From Dyadobacter fanqingshengii (GTDB lineage Bacteria > Bacteroidota > Bacteroidia > Cytophagales > Spirosomataceae), in the NCBI RefSeq assembly GCF_023822005.2, contig NZ_CP098806.1, positions 5,454,501 through 5,518,500 of the forward strand: a DNA stretch of 64,000 nt, read 5' to 3'. The notes under the pieces were generated by a model that made no database searches, was not told where the DNA came from, and saw only the letters and a list, made by a program, of their open reading frames with translations. Every line of letters starts with the position of its first letter. Position 1 is the stretch's first letter. A program made the position numbers and the translations under genes. Shown here piece by piece: positions 54,008-63,685 of the stretch.

Positions 54008-54052
54008 ACACTTCGTTCGCTGTTTGCAAATCGCGAACAGCGAACGAAGTGT
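54008..54052. promoter_or_regulatory. Perfect 17-bp palindrome before the AbiE-like operon
   Basis: ACACTTCGTTCGCTGTT (54008-54024) and its exact complement (54036-54052) flank an 11-nt loop. Three more pairs (one G-T) extend the stem to 20 bp with a 5-nt loop. It begins 12 bp upstream of the antitoxin ATG. The most likely role is an autoregulatory operator; an mRNA leader hairpin is the alternative. There is no T-run on either strand. Confidence 0.75.
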
Positions 54053-54109
54053 CAAAGACTCTATAAGAATGGGTGACCACATCCTCAAGACTTGAAAAGT
54101 CTTATTCAT

Positions 54110-54144
54110 AAAAAAAGCGCCGCCGGACGCAAGTCCAGCAGCGC
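54110..54144 (-). terminator. Terminator of the sigma-regulated SusCD operon
   Basis: On the minus strand GCGCTGCTGGAC-TTGC-GTCCGGCGGCGC makes a 12-bp stem with two G-T pairs, followed by seven T. It lies 23 bp after the susD stop. Confidence 0.92.
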
Positions 54145-54166
54145 CGCATTCATTTTAATTAAAATC

Positions 54167-55945
54167 TCAATTATACCCCGGATTCTGCTTCAACATCGCA
54201 GCGCCGTTCACAACACTCATGTCAATCTGATACTGTGGGATCGGGAAATAGTTGTTTTTCCCGTTTATAAATTTGCCTCCGGCCAGGTCGGTGGTGATTT
54301 TGGATTCGTAGCCGAAAAAGCTGTTCAGGGTTTTGTCGGCTTGGTCCCAGCGAACGAGGTCGAAGAAGCGGTGGCCTTCCATGGCTAGTTCGATGCCACG
54401 TTCGAAATAGATCGCTTTCAGGACATTATCTTTGCCTTTTGCTGCTAATGAGCCGGTTGAGTACGGTTTTACAACGTAGTTTGCGGCTGGGGTTGTAGAG
54501 AAGCCGGCTAGCGGATTTTTGTTGTCAATGTATCTGTATAACCAGCCCGTTTTGTCTGCTGCCCTGGTTCTTACACGGTTTACATATTCCTCGGCTTTGG
54601 CCAGACTTCCTGCATTCGCTTCGGCTTCTGCGGCCATTAACAGCACATCGGCAAAGCGGATTACGAGCACATTGATCGCATTACCAGGAGCCCAGGAACT
54701 CAGATCTGCGTAGAGATCCTGCGTTTTTTGTCTGTGAATGTTCTTTTTCGGGGCATAAGGGCCGCCGTAACGCTGATCGCGGACCCAGTTCATACCTGGG
54801 AATAATCCCCAGTCGTGGTAAGGGACATCGCGACGGCCAACGGTCCAGTCTAGGCGTGGGTCCAGTGGGCCGGCGTCTGTTACGAATGCGGCGGATGACG
54901 CAACGCCAAGGTCGTTCTTAACGGCGTGACTGTTGAAATCATCTACGTAAGGCAATCCGTTCGCGTCTGTGCGATAGCTGTTTACGAGCATTTGGGAAGG
55001 CTGGAAAAATCCGCAGCAGGCGAAGGGAGCGCCGGTTCCGTAAGGGAAATTGAGCATGCCACCCATGTTCGCGTTGGTAATGTCCAAAGTCCCGTCGTTG
55101 GCCACCATTTGAATTGCAAAAACAGATTCTGCATTGTTTTTGGTGGCTGCATCAAAATTGTCTTTGAACGAAACCAAGTCGTATTTCAAACCATTGGAAG
55201 TCACTCCGCTGCTGATCACCGTTGCGAAAAGCGTAGCTGCCTCTGCAAATTTGCGTTGATATAAATAGGTTTTTGCGAGATATGCGCCCGCTGCCCACTT
55301 GTTTGCGCGACCCACCAATGTCTGCGTCGCAGGCAGTTTTTCATAAGCAGCTTTGAAATCCGCCTCGATCATTGGCCAGATGTCCTTGTCGTTCGGCTGG
55401 TTAAAATCCGTGGTGGTTTCATCGATCCAGGGGACCATGTTCCACATTTTTTTAGCCTCAAAATAATAATGCGCACGCAGGAAAAGTGCCTGTCCTTCGA
55501 TATTGGCCTTACTTTCTGCTGAAATGTCGGTTACCAAAGCCAACACTTTCAAAACCGCATTGGCGCGTGAAACACCTTCATATAGCGCGCGCCATTTGGT
55601 ATTAAAAAAACCATTGTCAGCGCCGGAAGCGAATGTTGCGATTGCATTGATGGGTGTTTGGTCTCCGCCATCGCTGCCTTTGTGCGCGTCGCCGCCTGGA
55701 ATGGAGCCGTACACCCAGTTATCCGGCGGCGCTTCCCAACCGCTTCCCCCGTTGAAATCGCCTTGGCCGTCCAATGCGGCATAAGCACCTGTTAATAAGC
55801 CGTCAACGCCTTTTTCATTGGCAAGCACTTCGTCGCCTAATGCACCCTGAACCGGTTTATCTAAAAAATCGTCCTTGCAGCCTTGCAGAACCGAAAGGCT
55901 GGTCATCAGACAAAAAGCCATGATATATCGAAATCCCTTTTTCAT
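54167..55945 (-). CDS. RagB/SusD-family nutrient-uptake lipoprotein
   Basis: A 592-residue surface lipoprotein with lipobox SVLQGC (Cys23) and the SusD start KDDFLDKPVQGALGD. TPR-like helices (RANAVLKVLALV; AQALFLRAHYYFEAKKMWN-type segment near 155) and the C-terminal block (GIELAMEGHRFFDLVRWDQAD and NYFPIPQYQIDM) identify the SusD family. It caps the SusC channel encoded 18 bp upstream. Substrate unknown; no hydrolase is in the locus. Confidence 0.94.
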   Translation of the reverse strand: MKKGFRYIMAFCLMTSLSVLQGCKDDFLDKPVQGALGDEVLANEKGVDGLLTGAYAALDGQGDFNGGSGWEAPPDNWVYGSIPGGDAHKGSDGGDQTPINAIATFASGADNGFFNTKWRALYEGVSRANAVLKVLALVTDISAESKANIEGQALFLRAHYYFEAKKMWNMVPWIDETTTDFNQPNDKDIWPMIEADFKAAYEKLPATQTLVGRANKWAAGAYLAKTYLYQRKFAEAATLFATVISSGVTSNGLKYDLVSFKDNFDAATKNNAESVFAIQMVANDGTLDITNANMGGMLNFPYGTGAPFACCGFFQPSQMLVNSYRTDANGLPYVDDFNSHAVKNDLGVASSAAFVTDAGPLDPRLDWTVGRRDVPYHDWGLFPGMNWVRDQRYGGPYAPKKNIHRQKTQDLYADLSSWAPGNAINVLVIRFADVLLMAAEAEANAGSLAKAEEYVNRVRTRAADKTGWLYRYIDNKNPLAGFSTTPAANYVVKPYSTGSLAAKGKDNVLKAIYFERGIELAMEGHRFFDLVRWDQADKTLNSFFGYESKITTDLAGGKFINGKNNYFPIPQYQIDMSVVNGAAMLKQNPGYN

Positions 55946-55963
55946 GTCAGTCTCTGGTAAATG

Positions 55964-58900
55964 TTAAAAAGTAAGGTTAATGCCCACTGTGTACTGTTTC
56001 GAACTAGGGTAGGAGCCCTCGTCAATGCCAAATACGGTTGGGTTACCATCAGCATTTCTGCTCACCTCGGGATCGAGGCCAGAATAGCCCGTTAGCGTGA
56101 ACAGGTTTGTCGCCTGCACATAAATCCTGAATTGCTGTGTTTTGATCTTTTTCAAAAACGCAGGCGAGAACGTGTAACCCAGCTGGATATTTTTCGCACG
56201 CAGGTAAGATCCGTCTTCCACAAAATAGGAGTTAGGAACATTGATGGTGCTGAATGAGCTGGAATTTTCCTGGATCGGTGCTTTTGCATTGTGATTCTCT
56301 GGCGTCCAGGAATTGTAAAGCGCCGTTTGGCTCTTCGCTCCTGATCTTGATGAGTTGAAATCACTCCACCAAAGCGTCTGGTTCCAGATTTGATTACCCT
56401 GAACGCCGTAAAGGAACAGGCTGAAATCGAACTGTTTGTAATTAAAACCAAGGTTCAGGCCATAACTGAAATCGGGATTTGGATTACCGAGAATGGTGCG
56501 GTCAGCAGCGGTGATCTGGCCATCGCCGTTTGTGTTTTGATAACGGAAACGTCCCAATGAAGCGCCATCCTGGAACACGGCATTTTCATCGCCCGTCTGC
56601 GCGACTGCCTGTGCATTGGCTGCGGCAATTTCTTCTTCCGAATTCCAGAAGCCAATCACTTTATAACCAAAAAACTGCCCGATAGAATTACCAACCTGGT
56701 TTCGTACAATGGAATGGCCATCAAATCCACGGCCTTCCAAATCAAAATAGTTGGTGCTGTTGGTCACTTTCAGGATCTTGTTATTATAAGTAGTGAAAGT
56801 TGCCGTTGCATTTAATTTCAGGTCGCGGCCGATGTCAAAGCGCGAAGTGATCTGCAAATCGATCCCTTTATTTTTCATTTGCGCAATGTTCACATAAGGA
56901 ACCGCGCCGCCGCCTGCCGTGCCGATCAATGTTGGGTTGTACAAAAGATCCTTCACGTCTTTGATATAATAATCCGCGATCACATCCAGCTTGCCTTTAA
57001 AAAATGTGGCATCAATACCAATGTTTGTACTGATGTTTTTTTCCCAAACTGCATCCGGGTTTCCGATCTGGCTTTTTTCAAAACCTTCCAATGCACCCGA
57101 TCCGCTTGTGCCGGAAAGGTCATAGTAAGAACTTCTGCGATTAGAGCCATAAGTCGTGAATGCATTCCCGGAGCGCACATTGATCTGATTACCCATGATC
57201 CCGTAGTTTGCACGCAGTTTCAGGTCGTCGAGCCAGGTAATTCCTTTCATGAAATCTTCCTGCGAAACGCGCCATCCCGCACTCACGGCCGGGAAAAGGC
57301 CATATCTTTTATTGATAAATTTCGAAGATCCATCCCGGCGGATAACCGCCCCGAAAAGATATTTGTCATTATAAATGTAATCCAAACGCCCTATTAATGA
57401 GAACAATGCGTCGGCTGAGCGGCTGCTCGAATTACTCCTTGTGCCCGAGCCTGTTCCCAGGTTCATGTAATTTGGATCAAAAGAGAAATAGCCCTGCGTG
57501 TCGCCACTTATATCGTAACTCTTGCCATTATACGCTTCCGTTCCTGCAACCACGGTAAGATCGTGTTTTTGGAAATTTTTATGGAACGTCACAAGGTTGG
57601 TCCAGGTCCAGTTAAAGCCTGAGTAAGCGCCTTCGGAATAAGTGTTCGTGTTGCTGTTTTCCTTGTTTTCGTAAGTTGGGAAATTAAAAGAATTCCAGCG
57701 ACCTGAGTAATTTTCGCCACCGAAGCTTGTTCGCAAAGTAAAGTAATTGAACAAATCAACCTCTGCAAACACATTGCCAAACAAGCGGTTATCCAAACCT
57801 TTGTCATAACGCGTGCGATCACGCATCGCAACAGGGTTGAATGCATCACCCATGCCAGCCGCGCGGCTCCCCGCGTAATTGCCCATAATGTCGCGAACCG
57901 GAATGATCGGCTGCATGCGGAAAGAGAATGCAATGGCCGATCCGCCATCAGAAAGTGCGCTTTTTGGGTTATCGGAAACAGAAAAAGCAAGGTTTTCTCC
58001 GATCCTGATGTGCTTGCCAATGTTATACTGACTGTTTGAACGCAATGTGTAGCGTTTCAGATAAGTGTTGGTCAAAGCGCCTTTTTGGTTAAAATAATTC
58101 AAAGAGAAAAGATAGCTTCCCTGATCGCTTCCGCCACTTATCGACACATTATGGCTCGTTGAAGGCGCGCGTTTAAAAATCTCGTGAAACCAGTCGGTTC
58201 CTTCTTTATTGGCTTTTACAATCTGATTGAATTTGTTAAAATCATCCACCGATGTGTATTCCGGATTCACATAATAAAGGTCCGGATTTGTGCCTGGATC
58301 GCCTTCCTTTGCACCTGTTGGCAGAATGTAGTCCGGCAAAACCGGGTTAGGGCCCGAGCCATATTGATCGTCGCCCACGGTTGCTCCCTCGTTTCGCTGT
58401 ACCTGAAATTTCAGTTGCGCTTGCTCCATCGGGGACAATGTGTTCCAGACATTGCCTTTTGGCGGTGTTTGCATGCCGTACCAGGCGCTGTAACTCACCT
58501 TCACCTTGTCTTTTCCTTTTTTTGTTGTAATAATGATCACACCATTTGCAGCGCGCGAACCGTAAATAGAGGCAGAACCAGCATCTTTCAATACTTGCAT
58601 GGAAGCAATATCATTGCTGTTCAGGTCGCTGATGGATGTGGTAGGAACGCCGTCCACAACATATAAAGGCGAGTTATTTCCAAAAGTGTTCAAACCGCGG
58701 ATACGCACCTGCGGTGTTTCGCCGGGCTGTCCTGAGCCGATAATGGTCACGCCGGAAGCTCTTCCCTGCAACTGGTTAGCAACTTGTCCGTCGGGCGTTT
58801 GTTTCAATTGCTCCACATCCACAACCGAAACGGCACCGATCAAATCCTTTTTGCGCTGCGTGCCATAACCTGTCACAACCAATTCGGAAAGCGTAGAAAC

Positions 58901-59527
58901 ATCCGGCAAAAGCTTGATATCCAATGTGGTGCGTGAGCCCACCATTGTTTCCTGGGCCGTGAACCCAATAAAGCTGAAAATCAAAATGGATTCATCGCCA
59001 GCCACATCAATGCTGTAATTTCCTTCCAGATCGGTCATCGTTCCGTCGTTCGTTCCTTTGACGCGGATCGCAACGGAAGGCAATGCTTCGCCTTTGTCGT
59101 CGGTTACTTTCCCTTTAACAGGCCGGAGCAGATATTGCGACTGGATTTCCGCCGCTTCGCGCTCCATTTCCTGTCTGGTCTTTTCCGTAACACCGATCAT
59201 TTTGCCCACCTGCCTGAATTCCAGCGAAGTTTGCTTTTCGATCATTTTCAGGATTTCCGGCACGGGCAATCCCATCGCGTAAAGCGTAATCTGAGGCGCA
59301 TTGCGAACAAGCTTTTCGTCGAAGGCAAAAGTGACGCCGGTTTGCTGTTCAATCTGTCTGAAAACAGTCTTCACTCTCGACTGCCGCACATCCATATTGA
59401 CGTGCTGAGCCTCGCTTGTGCCAGCCATCAAAAGGGCCGCAGTCAGCATGTTAATGCCCAAAATAAGCGTCGAAATGCGCATAAATTTTTTGAATAAGGG
59501 GAGTCCCTTATGGTAATAATTCACCAT
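55964..59527 (-). CDS. SusC/RagA-family transporter with STN signalling domain
   Basis: 1187 residues. After a signal peptide comes a secretin/TonB N-terminal (STN) domain (residues ~45-120, VKTVFRQIEQQTGVTFAFDE), then a carboxypeptidase-regulatory-like domain (~135-215), a plug (~225-345, LVVTGYGTQRKKDLIGAVS; VVDGVPTTSI; LKDAGSASIYGSRAANGV) and a barrel ending in VGINLTF. The STN domain signals substrate loading to the FecR protein encoded just upstream. It is the third gene of a sigma-fecR-susC-susD locus. Confidence 0.95.
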   Translation of the reverse strand: MVNYYHKGLPLFKKFMRISTLILGINMLTAALLMAGTSEAQHVNMDVRQSRVKTVFRQIEQQTGVTFAFDEKLVRNAPQITLYAMGLPVPEILKMIEKQTSLEFRQVGKMIGVTEKTRQEMEREAAEIQSQYLLRPVKGKVTDDKGEALPSVAIRVKGTNDGTMTDLEGNYSIDVAGDESILIFSFIGFTAQETMVGSRTTLDIKLLPDVSTLSELVVTGYGTQRKKDLIGAVSVVDVEQLKQTPDGQVANQLQGRASGVTIIGSGQPGETPQVRIRGLNTFGNNSPLYVVDGVPTTSISDLNSNDIASMQVLKDAGSASIYGSRAANGVIIITTKKGKDKVKVSYSAWYGMQTPPKGNVWNTLSPMEQAQLKFQVQRNEGATVGDDQYGSGPNPVLPDYILPTGAKEGDPGTNPDLYYVNPEYTSVDDFNKFNQIVKANKEGTDWFHEIFKRAPSTSHNVSISGGSDQGSYLFSLNYFNQKGALTNTYLKRYTLRSNSQYNIGKHIRIGENLAFSVSDNPKSALSDGGSAIAFSFRMQPIIPVRDIMGNYAGSRAAGMGDAFNPVAMRDRTRYDKGLDNRLFGNVFAEVDLFNYFTLRTSFGGENYSGRWNSFNFPTYENKENSNTNTYSEGAYSGFNWTWTNLVTFHKNFQKHDLTVVAGTEAYNGKSYDISGDTQGYFSFDPNYMNLGTGSGTRSNSSSRSADALFSLIGRLDYIYNDKYLFGAVIRRDGSSKFINKRYGLFPAVSAGWRVSQEDFMKGITWLDDLKLRANYGIMGNQINVRSGNAFTTYGSNRRSSYYDLSGTSGSGALEGFEKSQIGNPDAVWEKNISTNIGIDATFFKGKLDVIADYYIKDVKDLLYNPTLIGTAGGGAVPYVNIAQMKNKGIDLQITSRFDIGRDLKLNATATFTTYNNKILKVTNSTNYFDLEGRGFDGHSIVRNQVGNSIGQFFGYKVIGFWNSEEEIAAANAQAVAQTGDENAVFQDGASLGRFRYQNTNGDGQITAADRTILGNPNPDFSYGLNLGFNYKQFDFSLFLYGVQGNQIWNQTLWWSDFNSSRSGAKSQTALYNSWTPENHNAKAPIQENSSSFSTINVPNSYFVEDGSYLRAKNIQLGYTFSPAFLKKIKTQQFRIYVQATNLFTLTGYSGLDPEVSRNADGNPTVFGIDEGSYPSSKQYTVGINLTF

Positions 59528-59620
59528 ATTTGTTTGGATGTTTAATGGTTAACCTGTTAAACCGCGCCCGTTCTCGCTATTGATGGTTCGAAGCATTGCA
59601 TAGCAGAGGGACATTCATTG

Positions 59621-59645
59621 CCGGGGACATTCGCAGTGTTCCCGG
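59621..59645. repeat. Hairpin between fecR-like and susC genes
   Basis: CCGGGGACATT-CGC-AGTGTTCCCGG forms an 11-bp stem (two G-T pairs) with a 3-nt loop in the 172-bp gap. No T-run follows on the minus strand, so it is more likely an mRNA-processing or stability element, or partial attenuator, than a full terminator. Confidence 0.6.
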
Positions 59646-59699
59646 TTTCTGTTTTTAGGGCCCGCCTTCCTGGAAAGCCAGCCCCATTTTTCAGTGCTC

Positions 59700-60674
59700 T
59701 TATTTAATTACAATCGTGCTGTCGTTTAATTGTGAATAATTGAATTTTTTGGAGAAACCCAACACTTTCAAGACATCGCCGATAGGCTGGTCATCAAGGG
59801 TCATGGATATTTTTTCAGCGGATAAATCTGCCTTTTCAATCACAATGTGCTGCTTGTATTTTCTTTCCAATGCGTGGAAAACTTCGGATAAAAGCTCGTC
59901 TTCAAAAACCATCCGGTTGTCCTTCCACGGCGCAATAGCAGGCTTACTGATCTCATTTACCTGGATTTGGGCCGTTTGTTCAGGAATAATGGCTTGTTCT
60001 GCGGGGAGCAGCATCAATGCAGGACGCTCCGGTTTGTCGCGCATCGTTACGCCCACTTTTCCGGTTTTGACAGTCACTTTAATGTCGGGATCGTTATGAT
60101 AAGCTTTTACGTCAAATGATGTTCCGAGAACTGTAATATTTAAAGTTTTGGCGTGAACAATGAAGGGCTTGTCGGTCATGTGTTTTACATCAAAAAATGC
60201 CTGCCCTTCTTTTAAAATAACTTCCCTGGTTTTTCCCGAAAATGAATGCGGATACGTAAGGCTGGAACCTGCATTGAGCCAGATGGACGAGCCGTCGGGC
60301 AATGTTACTTTCAATGTTTTGCCCAAAGGAGCCTGAACAAGCTTGACGCTGGTTTCGGCCGGTTTATGCTGATTGGTCCAAAAAATAAAACCGAAGATCA
60401 CAAGCGCCGCCACGGCTGTTGACCATGATACGAGTCGCTTTACGAGCGTAAAATCAAGTGTTTTGCGAACGGGCTGCTGCAAAGCTTTCATATTCGCCAG
60501 CATCCGCTCCTTCATCTCGCTGGCCGTTTCGGGGTTGCGGGTGAAGACGGTTTCCGTTTCCGGCACGTCAGGATGAAGGCTGTCGTACCATTTATGCAAT
60601 ATCTGTTTTTCCTCTTCCGAGGCTGTCCCGTTAAGGAACTTTACGGCAAGCTGTCTGATGTACTCCTGTGTCAT
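59700..60674 (-). CDS. FecR-family anti-sigma factor
   Basis: 324 residues. The N-terminal cytoplasmic part (residues 1-80, ending near RKTLDFTLVKRLVSW) binds the sigma factor; one membrane helix (~88-106, STAVAALVIFGFIFW); a periplasmic FecR domain (~120-215, LPDGSSIWLNAGSSLTYPHSF and GTSFDVKAYHND); and a C-terminal DUF4974-type STN-like domain (~250-324, LSEVFHALERKYKQHIVIEKADL). It transmits the signal from the SusC STN domain to the sigma factor encoded 97 bp upstream. Confidence 0.94.
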   Translation of the reverse strand: MTQEYIRQLAVKFLNGTASEEEKQILHKWYDSLHPDVPETETVFTRNPETASEMKERMLANMKALQQPVRKTLDFTLVKRLVSWSTAVAALVIFGFIFWTNQHKPAETSVKLVQAPLGKTLKVTLPDGSSIWLNAGSSLTYPHSFSGKTREVILKEGQAFFDVKHMTDKPFIVHAKTLNITVLGTSFDVKAYHNDPDIKVTVKTGKVGVTMRDKPERPALMLLPAEQAIIPEQTAQIQVNEISKPAIAPWKDNRMVFEDELLSEVFHALERKYKQHIVIEKADLSAEKISMTLDDQPIGDVLKVLGFSKKFNYSQLNDSTIVIK

Positions 60675-60771
60675 TGCAAAGCAGATAAACCCTTTGCATT
60701 ACTTAGAGGGGAGAATGAAGCAAAACCCCTTAGTTGTAATATAAAAAATCTGAAAATTTTCGAGAGGCGCC

Positions 60772-61356
60772 TTAAAATTTGGCCATAAGCAATATTTGCA
60801 GAAGAAGATGCGCGACGCCACTGAGGTTCGATCGGACCATTTTCAGTGCTTTGGTCAAATGCGCTTCGGCTGTTTTGGGTGAAATGTTGAGCTCTTTACA
60901 AATGTCCGGTAAGGACCTGTCCTGCAATTTGTTGTATTGAAAAACGAGCCGGCATTTTTCGGGAAGGCGGTTGGTCAGATTCGTAATAATCTCCAAAAGC
61001 AATTTATTCTCAATCTCCTGATCCATGGAAACCGAAGTTAACGCCTGTTGTTTGATCGACAATTCCAGTTCCTGCTCCTGTTTGGATTTGGCCAGATAAC
61101 GATACACTTCATAGCGAAGCATCGCGGCCAGATACGGTTTGAGCGACTGAATTTCCAGCGTTTCCCGCTTCATCCAGAACAACATAAACGTGTCCTGCGT
61201 AATTTCCTCAGCCACTTCGGCCGACTTCACCATGCGATGGGCGGCATAAAAAAGCTTGTCCCAATGCCGGTTGTAAATTTCGTCAAATGCACCTTCCTCG
61301 CCCTCCTTCATCAAAGCGGCAAGCTCATCATCGGATAAATGTTGAAAGTGAGTCAT
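60772..61356 (-). CDS. ECF RNA polymerase sigma factor (FecI-like, Bacteroidota type)
   Basis: 194 residues. Region 2 (ALMKEGEEGAFDEIYNRHWDKLFYAAHRMVKSAEVAEE area, then ITQDTFMLFW) and region 4 (LPEKCRLVFQYNKLQDRSLPDICKEL with ISPKTAEAHLTKALK) are clear. It should direct transcription of the susC-susD genes downstream when released by the FecR protein. The last hydrophobic residues (AHLLLQILLMAKF) are typical of this Bacteroidota group. A consensus housekeeping-type promoter lies 38 bp upstream. Confidence 0.95.
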   Translation of the reverse strand: MTHFQHLSDDELAALMKEGEEGAFDEIYNRHWDKLFYAAHRMVKSAEVAEEITQDTFMLFWMKRETLEIQSLKPYLAAMLRYEVYRYLAKSKQEQELELSIKQQALTSVSMDQEIENKLLLEIITNLTNRLPEKCRLVFQYNKLQDRSLPDICKELNISPKTAEAHLTKALKMVRSNLSGVAHLLLQILLMAKF

Positions 61357-61393
61357 GGAAAATTTACAGTTGGCAAGGGTTATTATGCTTTAC

Positions 61394-61423
61394 CAAATAT
61401 AAAATAAATAAACTACCCGCAAA
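61394..61423 (-). promoter_or_regulatory. Promoter of the ECF sigma gene
   Basis: On the minus strand TTTG (61423-61420), an 18-bp spacer, and TATATTTG (61401-61394) fit the Bacteroidota -33/-7 consensus, 37 bp before the sigma gene start. Confidence 0.65.
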
Positions 61424-61528
61424 TGGTGATTTAATATAAATACAATATTAAAAATGGCTTAATGTGCTCTATGGAAGTTTTTTTAACATAAATGCATGGA
61501 ATAGCAATATTTTATTTTGATGGAATCA

Positions 61529-62530
61529 TTAATTGTTTACCAGTTTCATAGAGCCCTCATTATAGCGCTCGCCCGTATTCGGGTAACGCGCAACGAGCTC
61601 ATCAATGGTCGCCAGGTCGGTTGCAGACAACTCCACATCCAATGCCCCCGCGTTTTCTTCCAGATATTTTCGCTTTTTCGTGCCCGGAATAGGGATAATG
61701 TCTTCGCCCTGCGCAAGCACCCATGCCAGGGCGAGTTGGGCTGGAGAACAATTTTTGTCGGCGGCGATTGCTGCAAAACCATTGACCAATTTGGTATTGT
61801 TATCCGCAAATTCCTGTTGGTAACGTGGTAATGTTCTTCGGAAATCGCTTTCTGCCAGCGTGTCAACTTGCAATGTGGCAGTAACCAGTCCTCTCGCCAA
61901 TGGCGAATAGGGCACCAATGAAATTCCCAGTTCACGCACAGTGCCAAGAATTTCGGCCTCAATATTGCGCGTGATCACAGAATATTCACTCTGCAATGCT
62001 GCAATCGGATGCACGGTGTGCGCTTTGCGGATAGAAGCAGCAGAAGCTTCACTCAATCCAAGATAACGCACTTTTCCTTCCTTAACAAGCTCACTCATAG
62101 CGCCCACCATCTCTTCAACAGGCACATTCGGGTCAATGCGGTGGGCGTAGTACAAGTCAATTGTGTCGATTTTAAGCCGTTTCAGACTGTTTTCAACAGC
62201 TGTTTTCATCCAGGCGGGCGAACAGTCAACGTATGAACCATTTGCATTCCTTGCGTCACCGGCATCTTCTCTATAACGAAAACCGAATTTCGTGGCAATG
62301 AACACTTTATCGCGATTCGGCACCAGCACTTTTGAGATCAATTCCTCATTCAGACCATTGGCATACATATCCGCCGTGTCCCAGAAATTGATGCCCAGAT
62401 CAAGCGCTTTGTGTAATGTGGCAATGCTTTCAGCATCGTCCGTTGGCCCGTACGCGAAGCTCATGCCCATGCATCCCAATCCAATCGCAGATAATTGTTC
62501 GTCAGTTGTTCCCAGGTTTCTGAATTTCAT
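61529..62530 (-). CDS. Aldo/keto reductase
   Basis: 333 residues, a (beta/alpha)8 NADPH-dependent oxidoreductase. The catalytic tetrad is visible: D51 and Y56 ([11 protein letters not shown]), K81 (IATKFGF) and H130 (YYAHRID). The C-terminal cofactor segment [15 protein letters not shown] selects NADPH. It is close to the AKR13-type YakC/PfuR-like group by its start ([19 protein letters not shown]). Substrate unknown. Monocistronic; divergent from the PEP-mutase family gene with 221 bp between, in which TAAATTTG at 62723-62730 could be a -7 element for the latter. Confidence 0.92.
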   Translation of the reverse strand: MKFRNLGTTDEQLSAIGLGCMGMSFAYGPTDDAESIATLHKALDLGINFWDTADMYANGLNEELISKVLVPNRDKVFIATKFGFRYREDAGDARNANGSYVDCSPAWMKTAVENSLKRLKIDTIDLYYAHRIDPNVPVEEMVGAMSELVKEGKVRYLGLSEASAASIRKAHTVHPIAALQSEYSVITRNIEAEILGTVRELGISLVPYSPLARGLVTATLQVDTLAESDFRRTLPRYQQEFADNNTKLVNGFAAIAADKNCSPAQLALAWVLAQGEDIIPIPGTKKRKYLEENAGALDVELSATDLATIDELVARYPNTGERYNEGSMKLVNN

Positions 62531-62751
62531 GATTTTGATGGCTAGTTGTTCGAAATTTAAACGGTTAACCCGCTGTGGTTTTTTAAAGTTATATAATTCA
62601 ACACCAGGGCTGCCTAAATAATGCCCTCAATACGTGAACGGCCCAGTTTGTCAGAAACAATAACTTGGATTGGACCACTAAAAAAATCAAAAATGGATCA
62701 TTTTAATAGTCCTGTCATCAGATAAATTTGTGATGCCAAGCGATCTTAAAA

Positions 62752-63561
62752 ATGAACAGGAAAAGCACGCAATCTGAAAAAGCTGATTTGTTTAAAAAGC
62801 TACATTATAGCAAGCAAATGCTGGTTTTGCCTAACATTTGGGATGTTACGGGTGCTGCATTGCTTGAAGAAACCGGTTATCTGGCTGTTGCCACTGCCAG
62901 TGCGGCTATCGCGCGCGCCAATGGTTTTCAGGATGGCGAAAAAATACCTTTTGAGCAAGCGCTGAATGTGATTACGCAAATCGTTAATGCGGTTGAAGTG
63001 CCTGTTACCGCTGATATCGAATCCGGTTATGCCACTGATTTACAGGAATTAAAGATCAATGTTCGCAAGATTTTAGCAACTGGCGTTGCAGGAATTAACA
63101 TAGAGGATAGCGACCCGAAAACCAATAAACTGCTGCCTGTTGATTTGCAAGTCGAGCGCATCAGGCTGGTCCGGAAAGTAGCCGAAAAAGCGGGCGTCCG
63201 GCTGTTCATTAATGCCAGAACAGATATTTTCCTGAAACCCGGTTCACTTACAAATGACGAAAAACTGAAAGTGGCCATCGAGCGCGGATGTGCCTACGCG
63301 GATGCTGGCGCGGACGGAATTTACCCCATATTCGTGCAGGACGAGACGGCCATTGCGGCCCTGGTAAATGAGTTTGTTGTTCCTGTAAACATATTAATTA
63401 CCAAAGGGACGCCTGAACTGGAAAAGCTCCAAAAGCTCGGTGTGGCAAGGGTGAGTTTTGGCCCTAACCTTCAAAAAGCAATGCTGTTAGCCATGAAAAC
63501 ATCGTTGAAAAGTATGAAAGAGAAGTTTAGCCACAGCCTGATCACGGATGTGCTGGTTTAA
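62752..63561 (+). CDS. Isocitrate lyase/PEP mutase family enzyme
   Basis: 269 residues of the phosphonopyruvate mutase/isocitrate lyase superfamily. Core motifs are LVLPNIWDVTGAALLEE, PVTADIESGYA (Mg-binding Asp and Glu), GVAGINIEDSD and LFINARTDIFL. The KKCGH-type loop of isocitrate lyase is absent, so it is not AceA. It resembles the widespread small group sometimes annotated as carboxyvinyl-carboxyphosphonate mutase-like; the reaction is unknown, probably C-C or C-P bond cleavage of an oxo-acid. Confidence 0.88.
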   Translation: MNRKSTQSEKADLFKKLHYSKQMLVLPNIWDVTGAALLEETGYLAVATASAAIARANGFQDGEKIPFEQALNVITQIVNAVEVPVTADIESGYATDLQELKINVRKILATGVAGINIEDSDPKTNKLLPVDLQVERIRLVRKVAEKAGVRLFINARTDIFLKPGSLTNDEKLKVAIERGCAYADAGADGIYPIFVQDETAIAALVNEFVVPVNILITKGTPELEKLQKLGVARVSFGPNLQKAMLLAMKTSLKSMKEKFSHSLITDVLV

Positions 63562-63587
63562 ACTTGCGATCAATCAACGAGTTGCGA

Positions 63588-63620
63588 ATCCCCCGGTCCA
63601 TGAGCCGGGAGATTTTGTTT
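63588..63620 (+). terminator. Possible terminator after the PEP-mutase family gene
   Basis: A CCCGG/CCGGG hairpin with an extended imperfect base, followed by TTTTGTTTT. Confidence 0.55.
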
Positions 63621-63685
63621 TATGCCAAAAATAAAATTTACCTTGTGGCATATTTTAAAGGTAAAAGGCAATTATTTTCAGGATT

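Noticed and set aside
53996..54109. Upstream extension of the antitoxin-like gene
   Set aside because: It would translate the perfect palindrome at 54008-54052; the ATG at 53995 directly after it is a better start.
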